This document shows positions 53,301-54,853 of a DNA stretch of 54,853 bases, piece by piece (within the stretch, counting starts at the first letter, position 1; every line of letters begins with the position of its first letter). Source of the stretch: Candidatus Mnemosynella biddleae (GTDB taxonomy: Archaea > Halobacteriota > Archaeoglobi > Mnemosynellales > Mnemosynellaceae); contig MTMI02000006.1 of NCBI GenBank assembly GCA_002011165.2, positions 1 to 54,853 of the forward strand, given 5' to 3'. Below the pieces are notes generated by a model, which was not told the DNA's origin, searched no databases, and was given only the letters and a program-made list of their open reading frames with translations. The position numbers were made by a program, and so were the translations under genes.

Positions 53301-54580
53301 TTACAGCATCCTCAATAAGACCCACATCTTCGAAACAGAGAAGAACTCCTAAAAATGGAGATTGAAAGATCTCTATTTTCATCCTTTCACCCCGTCATTA
53401 ACTACCAGGAAACAGAGAAGAACTCCTAAAAATGGAGATTGAAAGCGGCTTTTCTGCCGGAAGGCTTCCAGCCTCCTTATTGCCGAAACAGAGAAGAACT
53501 CCTAAAAATGGAGATTGAAAGGATTGAAGAGCTTGCTGAGCTTCAGAAAGCAGTCTCAAAAGAAACAGAGAAGAACTCCTAAAAATGGAGATTGAAAGCT
53601 GAAGGCGTGGAGAACGAGTCTAACGCCTCTGTCTAGAAACAGAGAAGAACTCCTAAAAATGGAGATTGAAAGTGATCTCCCCGATTTTCCTATATTCCTT
53701 TTTAATGAATGAAACAGAGAAGAACTCCTAAAAATGGAGATTGAAAGTTTTATGCTCAATTCCTCTTGTGCAAGCTTTACAACCTTGAAACAGAGAAGAA
53801 CTCCTAAAAATGGAGATTGAAAGTCAGCCTTATAGGGTCGAAGTTCTGCTTCGCAAGGAAGGTGAAACAGAGAAGAACTCCTAAAAATGGAGATTGAAAG
53901 TGGTGGTCTGGGACACTGGATGCAGAGCTGGCGAGGCCCGAAACAGAGAAGAACTCCTAAAAATGGAGATTGAAAGTTCAAAAACGACGCCTTCGGTGTT
54001 GCAATTGGTTGGATGGAGAAACAGAGAAGAACTCCTAAAAATGGAGATTGAAAGTTATTGTAGCGATAGTCGCCAATGCTCATTATGTAATCCGAAACAG
54101 AGAAGAACTCCTAAAAATGGAGATTGAAAGTTCTGTATTCCAGAGCTTTTCTGCAAAGAGCTGGCAGGAAACAGAGAAGAACTCCTAAAAATGGAGATTG
54201 AAAGACATAGACACTCAATGTAGTATGCCATTACTCTATCAGAAACAGAGAAGAACTCCTAAAAATGGAGATTGAAAGCAGTTCTTCGTCTGGTGTTAAT
54301 GCTTTGGGCTTAACCCTGAAACAGAGAAGAACTCCTAAAAATGGAGATTGAAAGCCTTCTACCCATCATCTGATACAAGCTAACTTGTTTCGAAACAGAG
54401 AAGAACTCCTAAAAATGGAGATTGAAAGTGTACGGGGTAAGGACTTCAAGAAGTGCGTAAAACTCCGAAACAGAGAAGAACTCCTAAAAATGGAGATTGA
54501 AAGAATATATACGCCATTGTTGTTCCATCACCACCATAAACTGGAAACAGAGAAGAACTCCTAAAAATGGAGATTGAAAG
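44378..54580 (+). CRISPR. CRISPR array, 135 repeats and 134 spacers (counted by eye)
   Basis: The repeat is 37 bases, beginning GAAACAGAGAAG, with a centre CTCCTAAAAATGGAG (weak 4-bp stem CTCC/GGAG), and ending ATTGAAAG. The last 8 bases match the crRNA 5' handle of archaeal I-A and III-B systems, so transcription is left to right from the leader at 44020-44377. Every copy I compared, including the last (54544-54580), appears identical. The mean unit is about 76 bases, so spacers average 39 bases. Spacer pairs at 48733-48847 and 48961-49075 are duplicated. Cas6 (22156-23022) is the probable processing enzyme, and both the I-A and III-B complexes can be expected to use the crRNAs. Confidence 0.98.
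48733..49075 (+). repeat. Segmental duplication inside the array (spacers A-B-C-A-B)
   Basis: Spacer A (48733-48772) recurs at 48961-49000 and spacer B (48810-48847) at 49038-49075, each without a change that I can see. A unique spacer C (48885-48923) lies between the copies. This is what recombination between identical repeats would give. Confidence 0.95.
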
Positions 54581-54853
54581 TCTACTACACCTCAAATTTT
54601 TATTTTACCCTTTTATGGGATTACCAAATCTATTACAAATGGGTTCAAGTAATACCTTAGGGAAGCTTATTTCAGATACAAATGGTATATTGACAGGGGA
54701 TAGATGCTATCTAATGATTCGGAACACATGTTGTTCTGGAAGTTTTCAATAAAACAGAATGAACGAAAAATTAACGAAGAAAAAGATAGTCAAAGAAGGT
54801 TGGTTTAACTCTTTTCATCAATGAGAATCCCACAACTCCTCAATTAACTTCAA
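54581..54853. other. Trailer side of the array, no gene
   Basis: After the final repeat the sequence is AT-rich and non-repetitive with no convincing reading frame up to the window edge. The array ends with a full-length repeat rather than a degenerate one. Confidence 0.5.

Noticed and set aside
44435-54127. Many reading frames of 60-175 codons within the array with repeated phrases such as FQSPFLGVLLCF or NREELLKMEIES
   Set aside because: They are translations of the CRISPR repeat, which has no stop in several frames. They are not genes.

Overview
The window looks like a chromosomal segment of a hyperthermophilic archaeon, most likely from the Archaeoglobales. The grounds are archaeal tRNA genes and TATA-type promoters, an acyl-CoA ligase paired with a metallo-hydrolase, an archaeal MCM and a PolB2 remnant, and a cas gene order that I recall as resembling the Archaeoglobus fulgidus CRISPR locus. 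Genus and species cannot be fixed from the sequence alone.

Region 1 (1-22,150) is accessory and heavily eroded. It starts with a translationally coupled acyl-CoA synthetase and metallo-beta-lactamase-fold hydrolase (899-2557 and 111-902) beside an Lrp-like regulator. Then come toxin-antitoxin pieces (HicB-like genes, a PIN-domain scrap) and secreted or membrane proteins. The C-terminal end of an MCM helicase, a secreted thermonuclease and a tyrosine recombinase next to tRNA-His look like the remains of an integrated element. Further on lie tRNA-Ser(CGA), a broken two-nuclease cassette (10,769-11,937), an ABC-2 exporter operon with an HTH_10 regulator (12,887-16,281), a collapsed PolB2-type operon (16,676-17,968), a broken secreted protein, an IS21-like repeat cluster, and a PAP2-like/Cys-rich gene pair. 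At least ten genes are visibly frameshifted, truncated or interrupted.

Region 2 (22,156-44,019) is a composite CRISPR-cas locus. Cas6 and the regulator Csa3 precede a complete type I-A interference operon on the + strand (csa5, cas7, cas5, cas8a, cas3', cas3''). A complete type III-B operon (cmr1-cmr6) on the - strand runs toward it and ends in three CARF-domain genes. These would fit an accessory cyclic-oligoadenylate signalling set: a CARF-HEPN RNase candidate, a CARF-winged-helix protein and a small stand-alone CARF protein. A nucleotidyltransferase/HEPN toxin-antitoxin pair lies between the effector genes and the adaptation genes (csa1-cas1-cas4 on -, cas2 alone on +).

Region 3 (44,020-54,853) is an AT-rich leader followed by one very long CRISPR array. 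I counted by eye 135 apparently identical 37-base repeats and 134 spacers of roughly 36-41 bases. The 3' end of the repeat, ATTGAAAG, is the usual archaeal crRNA handle, so the array is read left to right, away from the leader and from csa1. A pair of spacers is duplicated inside the array. Several spacers can be translated into recognisable pieces of mobile-element proteins (integrase active site, zinc-ribbon CxxC knuckles, a P-loop). One Cas6 and one array probably serve both the DNA-targeting I-A complex and the RNA-targeting Cmr complex.
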